Shown here: positions 55,368-63,647 of the stretch, piece by piece
How positions within the stretch are numbered: position 1 is the stretch's first letter
Layout of the letters: every line of letters starts with the position of its first letter
NCBI GenBank assembly: GCA_963775695.1
Contig: CAVZJU010000007.1
Coordinates: forward strand, 372,001-436,000
Direction of reading: 5' to 3'
Length of the DNA stretch: 64,000 bases
From: DATBLE01 sp963775695
GTDB lineage: Bacteria > Actinomycetota > Thermoleophilia > Gaiellales > Gaiellaceae
Notes under the pieces: model-generated
Databases searched by the model: none
What the model saw: the letters and a program-made list of their open reading frames with translations, nothing else
Told to the model about the DNA's origin: nothing
Translations under genes and position numbers: made by a program

Positions 55368-55533
55368 AAGTGGTCGAGCGTTCTAAACATGGTTTCGAGG
55401 GTCTTTGCCCTGGTGGCGCCGATGCGTCCTCAGGTTCGCGGGTATCGATGACGATCCGGACCACCACCTGGCGAGCATGACCGGAGTGGAAGCGTCGATT
55501 TGTGCCCGCCAAGTGACGAATGTGCAACTTCTA

Positions 55534-55556
55534 GCGCTTTCGCGAAGCGAAAGCGC
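55534..55556 (+). promoter_or_regulatory. Hairpin directly abutting the tsaD start codon
   Basis: GCGCTTTCGC, loop GAA, GCGAAAGCGC, a perfect 10-bp stem whose last base is next to the ATG at 55557. No Shine-Dalgarno is available outside the stem, so the structure must affect ribosome access. The 189-bp gap before it holds no gene. Confidence 0.65.
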
Positions 55557-56561
55557 ATGATCCTGGGGCTCGAGACCTCGTGCGACGAGACCGCCGCCGC
55601 CGTCGTCACCGAGGAGGGCGAGATCCGGTCGAACGTGGTCGCCTCGCAGTCGGAGCTGCACGCCCGTTTCGGCGGCGTCGTGCCGGAGATCGCCTCGCGC
55701 CGGCATCTCGAGCTGGTCTCCCCTGTCGTGCGCGAGGCGCTCGATCGAGCCGGTGTCACGCTCGAGCAGGTCGACCGGATCGGCGTCACCCAGGGGCCCG
55801 GGTTGATCGGCGCGCTGCTGGTCGGGCTGGCCGCCGCCAAGGGGCTCGCCTGGGGGCGCGGGGTCCCGCTCGTCCCGGTCGACCACCTGCACGGGCACGT
55901 CGCCTCGCTGTACCTCCGGCCCGACCCCGTCGACCCGCCCTTCCTGTGCCTGCTCGCGAGCGGCGGCCACACGCTTCTGCTCGACGTCGAGGACCGCTCG
56001 GGGTTCCGCGTCCTCGGGACGACGCTCGACGACGCTGCAGGGGAGGCGTTCGACAAGGGTGCCCGTCTCCTCGGCCTGGGCTACCCGGGCGGGGCGGAGA
56101 TCGACCGGCTCGCCCGCGCCGGCGACCCCCTGGCGTACGACTTCCCCGTCGCGCGCGTGCCTTCTGCAGCGCCGTCGGGCAAAGCCCGACGACGCGCATC
56201 GAACGGCGTGGGCCTCGACTTCTCCTTCTCCGGGCTGAAGACCGCCCTGCTCTACGCCGTTCGCGACCTCGATCCGGACGAGCTCGAGAGGCGCCGCGCC
56301 GATCTCGCCGCCTCGTACCAGCGCGCGATCGTGCGGGCGCTCGTCGGTCGCACGATCGAGGCGGCGGAACGCCTGGGCGCCGACCGGATCGCGATCGTCG
56401 GTGGGGTCGCGGCGAACTCCGAGCTCAGGGCGGCGCTCCCCGATGCCACCGCCGCGCCGCTCGAGCTCTGCACGGACAATGCCGCGATGATCGCCTCCGC
56501 CGCACGGTTCACCGAGCCCGCGGTCGACCCGCTTCGGCTGGATGCCTATGCGGTGGCGTAG
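55557..56561 (+). CDS. tsaD: t6A biosynthesis transferase TsaD
   Basis: This 334-residue enzyme transfers threonylcarbamoyl to tRNA A37. ASKHA motifs: LGLETSCDETAAAVV, VTQGPGLIGALLVGLAAAKGLA, the metal site HLHGHVASLYL, LASGGHTLLL, and GGVAANSELRAAL near the end. The usually short link before LDFSFSGLKTAL is lengthened here by a basic stretch (SGKARRRASNG) encoded by a hairpin repeat CGGGCAAAGCCCG (56176-56188). The last 20 bases overlap the subtilase gene. Confidence 0.95.
   Translation: MILGLETSCDETAAAVVTEEGEIRSNVVASQSELHARFGGVVPEIASRRHLELVSPVVREALDRAGVTLEQVDRIGVTQGPGLIGALLVGLAAAKGLAWGRGVPLVPVDHLHGHVASLYLRPDPVDPPFLCLLASGGHTLLLDVEDRSGFRVLGTTLDDAAGEAFDKGARLLGLGYPGGAEIDRLARAGDPLAYDFPVARVPSAAPSGKARRRASNGVGLDFSFSGLKTALLYAVRDLDPDELERRRADLAASYQRAIVRALVGRTIEAAERLGADRIAIVGGVAANSELRAALPDATAAPLELCTDNAAMIASAARFTEPAVDPLRLDAYAVA
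56173..56191. repeat. Hairpin repeat CGGGCAAAGCCCG inside tsaD
   Basis: CGTCGGGC-AAA-GCCCGACG is a perfect 8-bp stem within coding sequence. The 13-mer core is identical to copies at 6601-6613 and 60472-60484, both intergenic. It encodes part of an extra basic linker in TsaD, consistent with in-frame insertion of a small repeat. Confidence 0.6.
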
Positions 56562-59058
56562 CGCCCTCGGCATCGCCGTGCTTGCGGCGATCGTCGCGGC
56601 GGCGGTGCTGGCCGTCCCGGAGGGGGGTGGGGGAGCACCGCCGGCCACGCCCACCCGGCTGGCGTCGGCCGCAGCCTGGAACGGTCTCGTCGGCGGGGCG
56701 CGGGCCGAGGTCGGCATCGGGCAGCGCGTCCTCGTGGTGCTGACCGCCTTCTCCCTCGCCGACCGCGTGCAGCGTGCCGGTGGCCTCGCGACCGACGCCG
56801 AGGAACGGCGCTGGACGGCGGCCGCCGCGGCCGCGCAGCAGCAGTTCATCTCGGACGTCGGCCGGGCGGGCGTGGCAATCAGGCCCGAGTTCCGCTTCAC
56901 CCGCACCCTGAACGGGTTCTCGGCCGTTCTCGACCCACGTGCGATCGCTCTGATCGAGCGCACACAGGGAGTGAAAGGCGTCTATCCGGTCCGGGTCGCG
57001 TTCCCTGCGTCGCTCTCGCCTCGGGCGCTCCGTGTGGCGGCGGCGTCGGCCGCGCGGCCGGGCGTCCGCCTGGCGGGTGTCGCCGGCCGCGGCGTGCTGA
57101 TCGCGCTGCTCGACACCGGCGTCGACGCCGGCACGCCGTATCTCCACGGGCACGTGCTCCCGGGGCTCGACATCGCCGGCACCGAGCCGAGCGCGCAGGC
57201 GCAGGCGAAGCCCACCGATCCATCCGCACTCGAGGAGCACGGCACCGAGATGGCCGGCTTGCTCGTCGGTGCCGGCGGGCCGGCGGGGGTGACCGGGGTC
57301 GCGCCGGCCGCCACCGTCCTTCCGCTCCGCGTCGCCGGGTGGCAGCCCGACGTGCGGGGCGGATACACGATCTACGCCCGCACCGACCAGCTACTCGCCG
57401 GGCTCGAGCGGGCCGTCGATCCGGACGGAAACGGCGACGCCCACGATGCGGCCCGGGTCGCGCTCGTGCCGCTCGTCGAGCCCTTCGCCGCGTTCACCGA
57501 CGGCCCGCTCGAGCGCGCTGTCGACGGCGCGCTGCGCCTGGACACACTCGTCGTGGCCGCCGCTGGGAACGACGGTCCGGCCGGCCCCGCCTTCGGGAGC
57601 GTGGGCGGCCCGGCCGGAGCTCCTGCCGCCCTTGCCGTCGGAGCGGCCGACGCCGGTCGAAACCTCACGCAGGTGAGGGTGGTCGTCCGGGCCGGGCTGC
57701 GGGTGCTGTTCGACCGCCTCGTCCCCCTCGTCGGCGGCACCCCGCCCGCGCAGGCACTCGTGCTCTCTCCGTCCGCCCCGGCCCGTGCAGCCTTCTTCAA
57801 GCGCGGGCTCTCACAGGTGGCCGACCGCGCCGCGGTCGCAGCCGCCGGTGCGGATCCGGCCACGACCGCACGAGCCGCCGCCGATGCCGGCGCAGCCGCC
57901 GTGATCCTCCACGGCCGCCCGGTCGCGCCCGGCGCGATCGCTCTCGACCGCCGCATCGATGTCCCGGTGGTCGTGCTCCCGCAAGAGGTCACGCTTGCGT
58001 TGCGTACCGAGACCGGAGCAACGGTCGTGATCGCCGCGCCACGACCGAGCGGCGCGGCGCGTACGACCGCGGCGCCGTTCTCGTCGTGGGGGCTTGCGTT
58101 CGACGGAGGGATCAAGCCGGACCTGCTCGCGCCGGGCGTCGGCCTGGCGACCGCCGACCCCGGTGCCGCTCCGGACGACGGTTCCGTCTTCGGGACGGTC
58201 AGCGGCTCGAGCGCGGCTGCCGCAGTGGTCGCCGGCGCGGCTGCGCTCCTGGCTGAGGCCAGACCCGACATGAGCGCGGCGCGGCTTCGAGCGCTGCTCG
58301 TCGGCGGGGCCAGGCAGCTCGACGGGGCTCCTGCTGTCGCCCAGGGGGCGGGGATGCTCGACGTCGGCCGCGCGGCCGCGCTGGAGCTCGTCGCCGACCC
58401 GCCTCTCCTCACCTTCGGTCGCGGGACGGTCGAGGGCTGGCGTGGCAACGAAGTGCTTCGTCTCCGCAACGTCTCCGGCCGCAGGCTCACGGTCTACGTC
58501 GCCCCCGGCCGGCAGACGGACGCCGCCCTCCGCCTGGCCATCAAGCCGCGCCGCACCGAGATCGAACCGGGCGGAGTCGCGCGGATCGCCGTCCACATTC
58601 CACCGATCACGATCGCCCGGGGCGAGGCCGCGCTCGGGTCGCTGACGGTCACCCCGCTGACGGGAGTGGCGATCCACGTCCCCTGGGCGGTCGTCCTTCG
58701 CCCCGCGCGCGCCCTGCTCGGCCCGCTGACGCTCACGCGCGCATCGTTCAAGCCGTCGGAGTCCCGGCCGTCGGTCGTCGTCATGCGGGTCGGCCGCGTG
58801 CTGCGCACCGTCGACGGCAACACCGTCGTCCCCGTGCTCCGGCTGGACGTCGAGCTCTGGACCGACGACGGCAAGCGCCTTGGGCTGCTCACCCGACTGC
58901 GCGACCTCCTGCCCGGCCGGTACGCGATCGGCCTCACCGGCCACGCTCCCGGGGGGAAGGTGCTCTCGCCCGGCGCCTACCGCCTCCGCGTGTTCGCCTG
59001 GCCCACCGGTGGCGGCCGGCCGACGGTGCGGTCGGTGCCGTTCCGGATACGGAAGTGA
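56542..59058 (+). CDS. Secreted subtilisin-like serine protease (S8)
   Basis: This 838-residue protein has an N-terminal hydrophobic signal (residues 5-27). The S8 triad is visible: Asp in LLDTGVD (~192), His in EEHGTEMAGLL (~234) and Ser in GTVSGSSAAAAVVAG (~555), plus the oxyanion Asn in AAAGNDGPAG. A protease-associated-like insert lies between Asn and Ser (~400-490). The last ~230 residues are β-rich and include an Ig-like section. It overlaps the end of tsaD by 20 bases. ATG 56548 is a second possible start. Confidence 0.9.
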   Translation: MPMRWRSALGIAVLAAIVAAAVLAVPEGGGGAPPATPTRLASAAAWNGLVGGARAEVGIGQRVLVVLTAFSLADRVQRAGGLATDAEERRWTAAAAAAQQQFISDVGRAGVAIRPEFRFTRTLNGFSAVLDPRAIALIERTQGVKGVYPVRVAFPASLSPRALRVAAASAARPGVRLAGVAGRGVLIALLDTGVDAGTPYLHGHVLPGLDIAGTEPSAQAQAKPTDPSALEEHGTEMAGLLVGAGGPAGVTGVAPAATVLPLRVAGWQPDVRGGYTIYARTDQLLAGLERAVDPDGNGDAHDAARVALVPLVEPFAAFTDGPLERAVDGALRLDTLVVAAAGNDGPAGPAFGSVGGPAGAPAALAVGAADAGRNLTQVRVVVRAGLRVLFDRLVPLVGGTPPAQALVLSPSAPARAAFFKRGLSQVADRAAVAAAGADPATTARAAADAGAAAVILHGRPVAPGAIALDRRIDVPVVVLPQEVTLALRTETGATVVIAAPRPSGAARTTAAPFSSWGLAFDGGIKPDLLAPGVGLATADPGAAPDDGSVFGTVSGSSAAAAVVAGAAALLAEARPDMSAARLRALLVGGARQLDGAPAVAQGAGMLDVGRAAALELVADPPLLTFGRGTVEGWRGNEVLRLRNVSGRRLTVYVAPGRQTDAALRLAIKPRRTEIEPGGVARIAVHIPPITIARGEAALGSLTVTPLTGVAIHVPWAVVLRPARALLGPLTLTRASFKPSESRPSVVVMRVGRVLRTVDGNTVVPVLRLDVELWTDDGKRLGLLTRLRDLLPGRYAIGLTGHAPGGKVLSPGAYRLRVFAWPTGGGRPTVRSVPFRIRK

Positions 59059-59064
59059 CCGTCG

Positions 59065-59070
59065 TAGACT
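59065..59070 (+). promoter_or_regulatory. -10 box (TAGACT) of gdhA
   Basis: TAGACT stands 37 bases before the GTG, leaving a leader of about 30 bases that contains the Shine-Dalgarno GAAGGAG. This is a leadered counterpart to the leaderless cases nearby. Confidence 0.45.
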
Positions 59071-59107
59071 CCCGTAGAGACCGGCGTGATCGCCAACGAA
59101 GGAGTGT

Positions 59108-60394
59108 GTGAACGTGACCTCAGTCCAGGAATCCGTCTCCGTCTCGCATCTCCGCGAGAACCCCTACGAGATCGCCCAGGACCAGCTTCGCAAGGTCGCC
59201 AGAGCCTTCAGCATCGACGACAACCTCGTCAACGTGCTCTCCAGGTGCAAGAAGGCCGTCGTCGTCTCGATCCCCGTGACGATGGACGACGGCCACATCG
59301 AGGTCTTCGAGGGGTATCGCGTCACCCACAACGTCTCCAGAGGGCCCTCGAAAGGGGGCATCCGCTACCACCCCGACGTCACCCTCGACGAGGTGCGGGC
59401 GCTGTCGATCTGGATGACGTGGAAGTGCTCGCTGATGGGGATCCCCTTCGGCGGCGCCAAGGGGGGCGTGATCTGCGACCCGAAGAAGCTTTCCGTCCGG
59501 GAGCTCGAGGGCATGACTCGCCGCTACACGTCCGAGATCATCAACGAGATCGGCCCGGAAAAGGACATCCCGGCTCCGGACGTCGGCACGAGCCCGCGCG
59601 AGATGGCCTGGATCTTCGACACCTACTCGATGAACAAGGGCCACTCCGTGCTCGGCGTCGTCACCGGCAAGCCGCTGACCGTCGGCGGGTCGCTGGGTCG
59701 GCTGGAGGCGACCGCACGGGGCGGCGTGTTCTGCACGCTCGCGGCGCTCGAGCGGCTCGGGATGCAGCTCGACGGCAAGACGGTCGCCGTCCAGGGCTTC
59801 GGCAACGTCGGCAGCTACTACGCGTTGCTCATGCAACAGGAGGGCGCGAAGGTGATCGCGATCTCCGACTCGAGCGGCGGCTTCCACAACGCGAACGGGA
59901 TCGACGTCGCATCGGCAATCGCGCACAAACAGGAGCGGGGGACGCTGACGGGCCTCGCCGGCGTCGAGGCGATCTCGAACGACGAGCTCCTCCTGCTCGA
60001 CTGCGACATCCTCGCTCCCTGCGGGCTGGAGCAGGTGATCACGGAGGAGAACGCCGGCGGGGTCAAGGCGAAGATCGTGTGCGAGGGGGCGAACGGGCCG
60101 ACCACGCCCGCCGCGGACGAGATCCTCGACGAGAAGGGCGTGCTCGTCCTGCCCGACGTTCTCGCCAATGCCGGCGGCGTCGTCGTCTCCTACTTCGAGT
60201 GGGTGCAGGGCCTTCAGGAATACTTCTGGAAGGAGGACGAGGTCAACGCGAAGCTCAAGGCGATCGTCGACAAGGCGTTCGACGAGACCTGGCACGTCCA
60301 CCAGTCGCGCGGCGTGAGCATGCGGCTGGCGTCCTACGGGCTCGCCGTCCAGCGCGTTGCCGAGGCGACCACCACTCGAGGTCTCTATCCGTAG
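59108..60394 (+). CDS. gdhA: Glutamate dehydrogenase (Glu/Leu/Phe/Val family)
   Basis: This 428-residue enzyme interconverts glutamate and 2-oxoglutarate plus ammonia. The substrate lysines are in MTWKC (Lys106) and PFGGAKGG (Lys118); RGPSKGGIRYHPDV precedes them. The Rossmann motif VQGFGNVGS is near residue 223, and the acidic pocket residue after it suggests NAD use, but this is not certain. Length suits the small hexameric form. Start GTG 59108 has GAAGGAG upstream; GTG 59114 is the alternative. Confidence 0.93.
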   Translation: MNVTSVQESVSVSHLRENPYEIAQDQLRKVARAFSIDDNLVNVLSRCKKAVVVSIPVTMDDGHIEVFEGYRVTHNVSRGPSKGGIRYHPDVTLDEVRALSIWMTWKCSLMGIPFGGAKGGVICDPKKLSVRELEGMTRRYTSEIINEIGPEKDIPAPDVGTSPREMAWIFDTYSMNKGHSVLGVVTGKPLTVGGSLGRLEATARGGVFCTLAALERLGMQLDGKTVAVQGFGNVGSYYALLMQQEGAKVIAISDSSGGFHNANGIDVASAIAHKQERGTLTGLAGVEAISNDELLLLDCDILAPCGLEQVITEENAGGVKAKIVCEGANGPTTPAADEILDEKGVLVLPDVLANAGGVVVSYFEWVQGLQEYFWKEDEVNAKLKAIVDKAFDETWHVHQSRGVSMRLASYGLAVQRVAEATTTRGLYP

Positions 60395-60397
60395 TGG

Positions 60398-60424
60398 CAC
60401 GGGGGAACCCATGGTTCCCCCGTG
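60398..60424. repeat. Hairpin repeat, copy 2 (CACGGGGGAACC family)
   Basis: CACGGGGGAACC-CAT-GGTTCCCCCGTG is a perfect 12-bp inverted repeat right after the gdhA stop, probably its terminator. The neighbouring CTCCTCGCGC block is the reverse complement of the flank of copy 1 (42702-42729). A CGGGCAAAGCCCG hairpin follows at 60472-60484, within GC-rich CCCGCGGG palindromes. Confidence 0.65.
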
Positions 60425-60511
60425 CGCCCCCTCCTCGCGCACGCGCGTGTCCAGCCGCCGGTCGGCTCCCGCGGGCAAAGCCCGGCTCCGCCCGCGGGCG
60501 GTGGCGTCTAG

Positions 60512-60778
60512 TTGACCGGTCGCAAGCCAGTTGCGCGCGTGGTCGTCTACTACGCGCCGGAGTGTCACCTCTGCAAGCGGGCGCGCAACACGCTCGCAGC
60601 ACTCCGACGCGAGTACGAGTTCGAGCTGCACGAGGTCGACATCGACGGCGACGCCGACCTGGAGGCCCGGTATCGCGAGTGGTTACCGGTGGTCGAGATC
60701 GACGGCGAGCGGGCCTTCGTCTACTACGTGGACGAGGCCGCCTTCCTCCGCCGCCTGGGCGCACAAAGTCACGCCTGA
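60512..60778 (+). CDS. Glutaredoxin-like (DUF836) thiol protein
   Basis: This 88-residue thioredoxin-fold protein has active-site CHLC (YYAPECHLCKRARN) and the cis-Pro motif WLPVVEIDG. This is the DUF836 glutaredoxin-2-like family. It probably handles disulfide exchange in the cytoplasm. The TTG start is weakly supported. It sits directly before rex, a redox-linked neighbour often seen in actinobacteria, and rex follows 76 bases after its stop. Confidence 0.85.
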   Translation: MTGRKPVARVVVYYAPECHLCKRARNTLAALRREYEFELHEVDIDGDADLEARYREWLPVVEIDGERAFVYYVDEAAFLRRLGAQSHA

Positions 60779-60854
60779 CGGGCGACCGACGCAGCCTGGG
60801 AAGCGGGCTGGCACAATGCTGGCCGTGTTACAAACAGCGACACAAGGAGCGGGT

Positions 60855-61475
60855 GTGACGGACCGGTTGACGGTCGGGGTCGCCGCGCGACTGAGCCGGT
60901 ATCTCCAGGTTCTGACCCAGGCCAAGAAGATGGGCAAGGAGCGCATCTCCTCGCAGGAGATCTCCGACTACACGAACATCAACGCGACGCAGATCAGGCG
61001 GGACCTGTCCGCGTTCGGGAAGTTCGGCAAGCGCGGAGTGGGCTACAACATCGACAGCCTGCTCGGCGAGATCCGCAAGATCCTGCGGACCCAGGGGCAG
61101 CACAACATCGCGCTCGTCGGCGCCGGCCGCCTCGGCCAGGCGATCGCGAGCTCGCCGATCTTCGCGGAGCACGGCATCAACATCGCCGCCGTCTTCGACC
61201 GCGACCCCGAGCTCGTCGGCAACCGCGCGGGCCACGTCGCCGTGCAGCCGTACGCCGAGTTGAAGGGCGCCGTCCATGACAAGAACATCATCGTCGGCGT
61301 TCTCGCCGTGCCGGCCGCCGCCGCGCAGGACGTCGCCGACGACCTCGTCGATGCCGGCGTGAAGATCATCTTCAACTACAGCGAAGGCCTGCTGGACGTC
61401 CCCGGGGACGTCCAGGTGCACACGTCCAATCCCGCGGTCGAGCTCCTCCACGCGCTCTATTTCCACCTGGCGTAG
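60855..61475 (+). CDS. rex: Redox-sensing transcriptional repressor Rex
   Basis: This 206-residue dimeric repressor releases DNA when NADH binds. The N-terminal winged helix (residues 1-80: YLQVLTQAKKMGKERISSQE, then NATQIRRDLSAFGKFGKRGVGY) and the Rossmann domain (LVGAGRLGQAIA) are typical. GTG 60855 is chosen for the AAGGAG 6 bases upstream; ATG 60816 is the alternative. Typical Rex sites (TTGTGAA-N4-TTCACAA) are not evident just upstream. Confidence 0.95.
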   Translation: MTDRLTVGVAARLSRYLQVLTQAKKMGKERISSQEISDYTNINATQIRRDLSAFGKFGKRGVGYNIDSLLGEIRKILRTQGQHNIALVGAGRLGQAIASSPIFAEHGINIAAVFDRDPELVGNRAGHVAVQPYAELKGAVHDKNIIVGVLAVPAAAAQDVADDLVDAGVKIIFNYSEGLLDVPGDVQVHTSNPAVELLHALYFHLA

Positions 61476-61493
61476 GACGACCGCGCCAGGAGC

Positions 61494-63647
61494 CTACCGA
61501 CGGCCTCTGCCCTCCTCGAGGAGCGGGGCGATCAACGCCGCCGCCCGTGCCGCCCCGTCCGACTCCACCGGTCGGTAGTCGACCGGCTGGCCGATCGTCT
61601 CGGCGATGGCCGCGGCGATTGTGTCCGGTGTCTCGCGCTCGAAGTCCATGCAGCGCCCGGCGCCGTATCGCTCGAGCCGGTGACGAACGTGGAAGTTCTG
61701 CTCGAAGTGATGGCGGAGTGGGAAGTAGAGAAATGGGCGACGGTTCGCGGTCAGCTCCATCGAGGTGGTCAGGCCCCCTTGAACGACGGCGAGGTCACAG
61801 GCGGCTAGGTGCCGGTAGAGCTGATCCACGTAGGCGCGAATCTCGAGTCCGTCGTGTGAGGGCAGCGTCTCCGGCGAGATCCGCGGGCCGGCGACGACGA
61901 TCATCCGGAGAGCCGGCACCCGCTCCTTCGCCGCCGGGAACGCGGCGATCACCCGTCGAAGGAGATCGCCTCCGACGCCGGATCCTCCAACTGTGACGAT
62001 GCAGACCCGCTCGTCCTCGCGGTACCCGAGCCCGGCTCTCAGGGCCGTCCGATCGGCGAACTCCTCGGGATCGAACCCCGTCACGTAGCCGGCGAAGGCG
62101 AAGTGCTCCTCTGTCCAGTCACGGATCCAGGGCAGGTGGGACGCGAACCGGTCCGGAACGATGTCGTCGGGGTTGCCGATGAAGACGGCTTGGTCACGCA
62201 CGCGCGGGAAGCGCGCGATGTGCTCGATCATCTCCTCGTTGTAGTCGCCGGTCAGGAATGCCTCGTGGTCGCTCCCGTCGGGCATCGGCAGCCAGCCGAC
62301 GAAGTCGGTCAGCCACACGTACGGCGTCCGCTTCTGCTCGGGGTTCTCGTGCAGGTAGTAGTCGAGCTCCCAGGCTTCGTCGCCGATCCAGAGGTCGTAG
62401 TGCTCCTCGGAGACGAGGTCGTGGAAGACCATGAAGTTGGAGAGCTGGATCTCGTCCATGCGGCGGATCGCCTGGAAGCAGTGCAGGTCGTGCTCGGCCG
62501 ACTCGCTCTCGACGTGGTGCGACTCGTTCGCCAAGAAGGCGCTCGCCGGATGGATCCGCTCTCCGCGGGCCTCGAGCACCGCCGTGACCGGGTGTTGAGC
62601 GAGCCAGGCGATCTCCAGGTCGGGATGGAGCTTGCGAAGTTCGTCTGCGATCGCGACGTCCCGCTGCGCATGGCCGAGGCCGATCGGCGACGAGATGTAG
62701 AGCGCGCGCCTGGGGCGGGACTTGCCGCGAGCCCAGGTACGCGGCGTCCGGGCGGGCACGATGAAGTCGCGCAGGAGCAGATTCACCTTGACCGGGTCGC
62801 GCGTGTGAGGCAGGTGTCCTGAGCCCTCGAGCACGGTCAGAGATGCGTCTGCGAGCTCGGCCAGCCGCGCACCGGACGCGCAGGGTCGGATCGCGTCGTC
62901 CCTGCCGTGGATCACCAGCATCGGACAGTCGATCCTGGACAGGAGGGCGCGCACGCCCTCCTCGTCCTCGAGCCGTTGCGCCAGCTGGGTCGCGATCAAA
63001 GTCTCCGCGTCAGTCTCGAGGCCCCACCCGACCGTGTCCTCGCGTTGCTTCGTCGAGTGCGGCTCGGTGAAGCACTGCGAGAAGAAGAACTCGAGGAACC
63101 CCTCGTAGTGGTCGGCCCAGTAGTGGCGGTTCCACTTCTCCCAGCCCTCGAACTCTTCGCGCGGCTCGCTGAACTCTTGCTTCGCCTTCAGCCGCGGTGT
63201 GCTCGGGGGAAGCGGCAGCGCGGGAGCGATGAAGACCATTCCGTCGATCCGGCCGGGATGATTCGCCGCTAGCAGGAGCGACCGTTCCGCGCCTCGCGAC
63301 AACGAGACGACGACGGCCCGTTCGGTGGCGGTCGCGTCCATCACGGCGACCGCGTCTGCAGCGTACTCCTCCTCGCGATAGGCGTCGGGATCGGGGGGGC
63401 GGTCGGAGCGGCCGTTCCCGCGTCCGTCGAACGTGACCACGCGGCAGTGTCGCGCGAGGTAGGGAATCTGCATCTTCCAGTGGCGCGAGTGGATGATCGA
63501 CCACGTCGGCATGAGCAGCACCGTCGGCCCACCCTCGCCGTAGACCTCGTAGAAGCTGCGTACGCCGTCGCGCTCGACGTAGCCCTCCTCGTCCGGGTAG
63601 CGGGCCCGCGTCTGCTCGGCCGCAGGGAGGCGCACCGTCAGCGTCAT
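61494..63647 (-). CDS. Fusion of alpha/beta-hydrolase and GT28/UGT-like glycosyltransferase
   Basis: This 717-residue protein has two parts. Residues 1-285 are an alpha/beta-hydrolase with SLSRGAE at the nucleophile elbow, Asp in VIHGRDDAIRP and His in GSGHLPHTRDP. Residues 295-717 are a glycosyltransferase of the MurG/UGT fold with a GLGHAQRDVAIADEL N-terminal loop, VTVGGSGVGGDLLRR and a C-terminal nucleotide-sugar site LAVVQGGLTTSMEL. It overlaps the TetR-type gene upstream (ATGA). A hydrolase joined to a transferase suggests building or editing of a glycoconjugate or antibiotic-like compound; this is inference. Confidence 0.85.
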   Translation of the reverse strand: MTLTVRLPAAEQTRARYPDEEGYVERDGVRSFYEVYGEGGPTVLLMPTWSIIHSRHWKMQIPYLARHCRVVTFDGRGNGRSDRPPDPDAYREEEYAADAVAVMDATATERAVVVSLSRGAERSLLLAANHPGRIDGMVFIAPALPLPPSTPRLKAKQEFSEPREEFEGWEKWNRHYWADHYEGFLEFFFSQCFTEPHSTKQREDTVGWGLETDAETLIATQLAQRLEDEEGVRALLSRIDCPMLVIHGRDDAIRPCASGARLAELADASLTVLEGSGHLPHTRDPVKVNLLLRDFIVPARTPRTWARGKSRPRRALYISSPIGLGHAQRDVAIADELRKLHPDLEIAWLAQHPVTAVLEARGERIHPASAFLANESHHVESESAEHDLHCFQAIRRMDEIQLSNFMVFHDLVSEEHYDLWIGDEAWELDYYLHENPEQKRTPYVWLTDFVGWLPMPDGSDHEAFLTGDYNEEMIEHIARFPRVRDQAVFIGNPDDIVPDRFASHLPWIRDWTEEHFAFAGYVTGFDPEEFADRTALRAGLGYREDERVCIVTVGGSGVGGDLLRRVIAAFPAAKERVPALRMIVVAGPRISPETLPSHDGLEIRAYVDQLYRHLAACDLAVVQGGLTTSMELTANRRPFLYFPLRHHFEQNFHVRHRLERYGAGRCMDFERETPDTIAAAIAETIGQPVDYRPVESDGAARAAALIAPLLEEGRGRR

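Noticed and set aside
60780..60855. Rex operator upstream of rex
   Set aside because: Only a loose GTGT...ACAC pair is seen; the TTGTGAA/TTCACAA consensus is not met.
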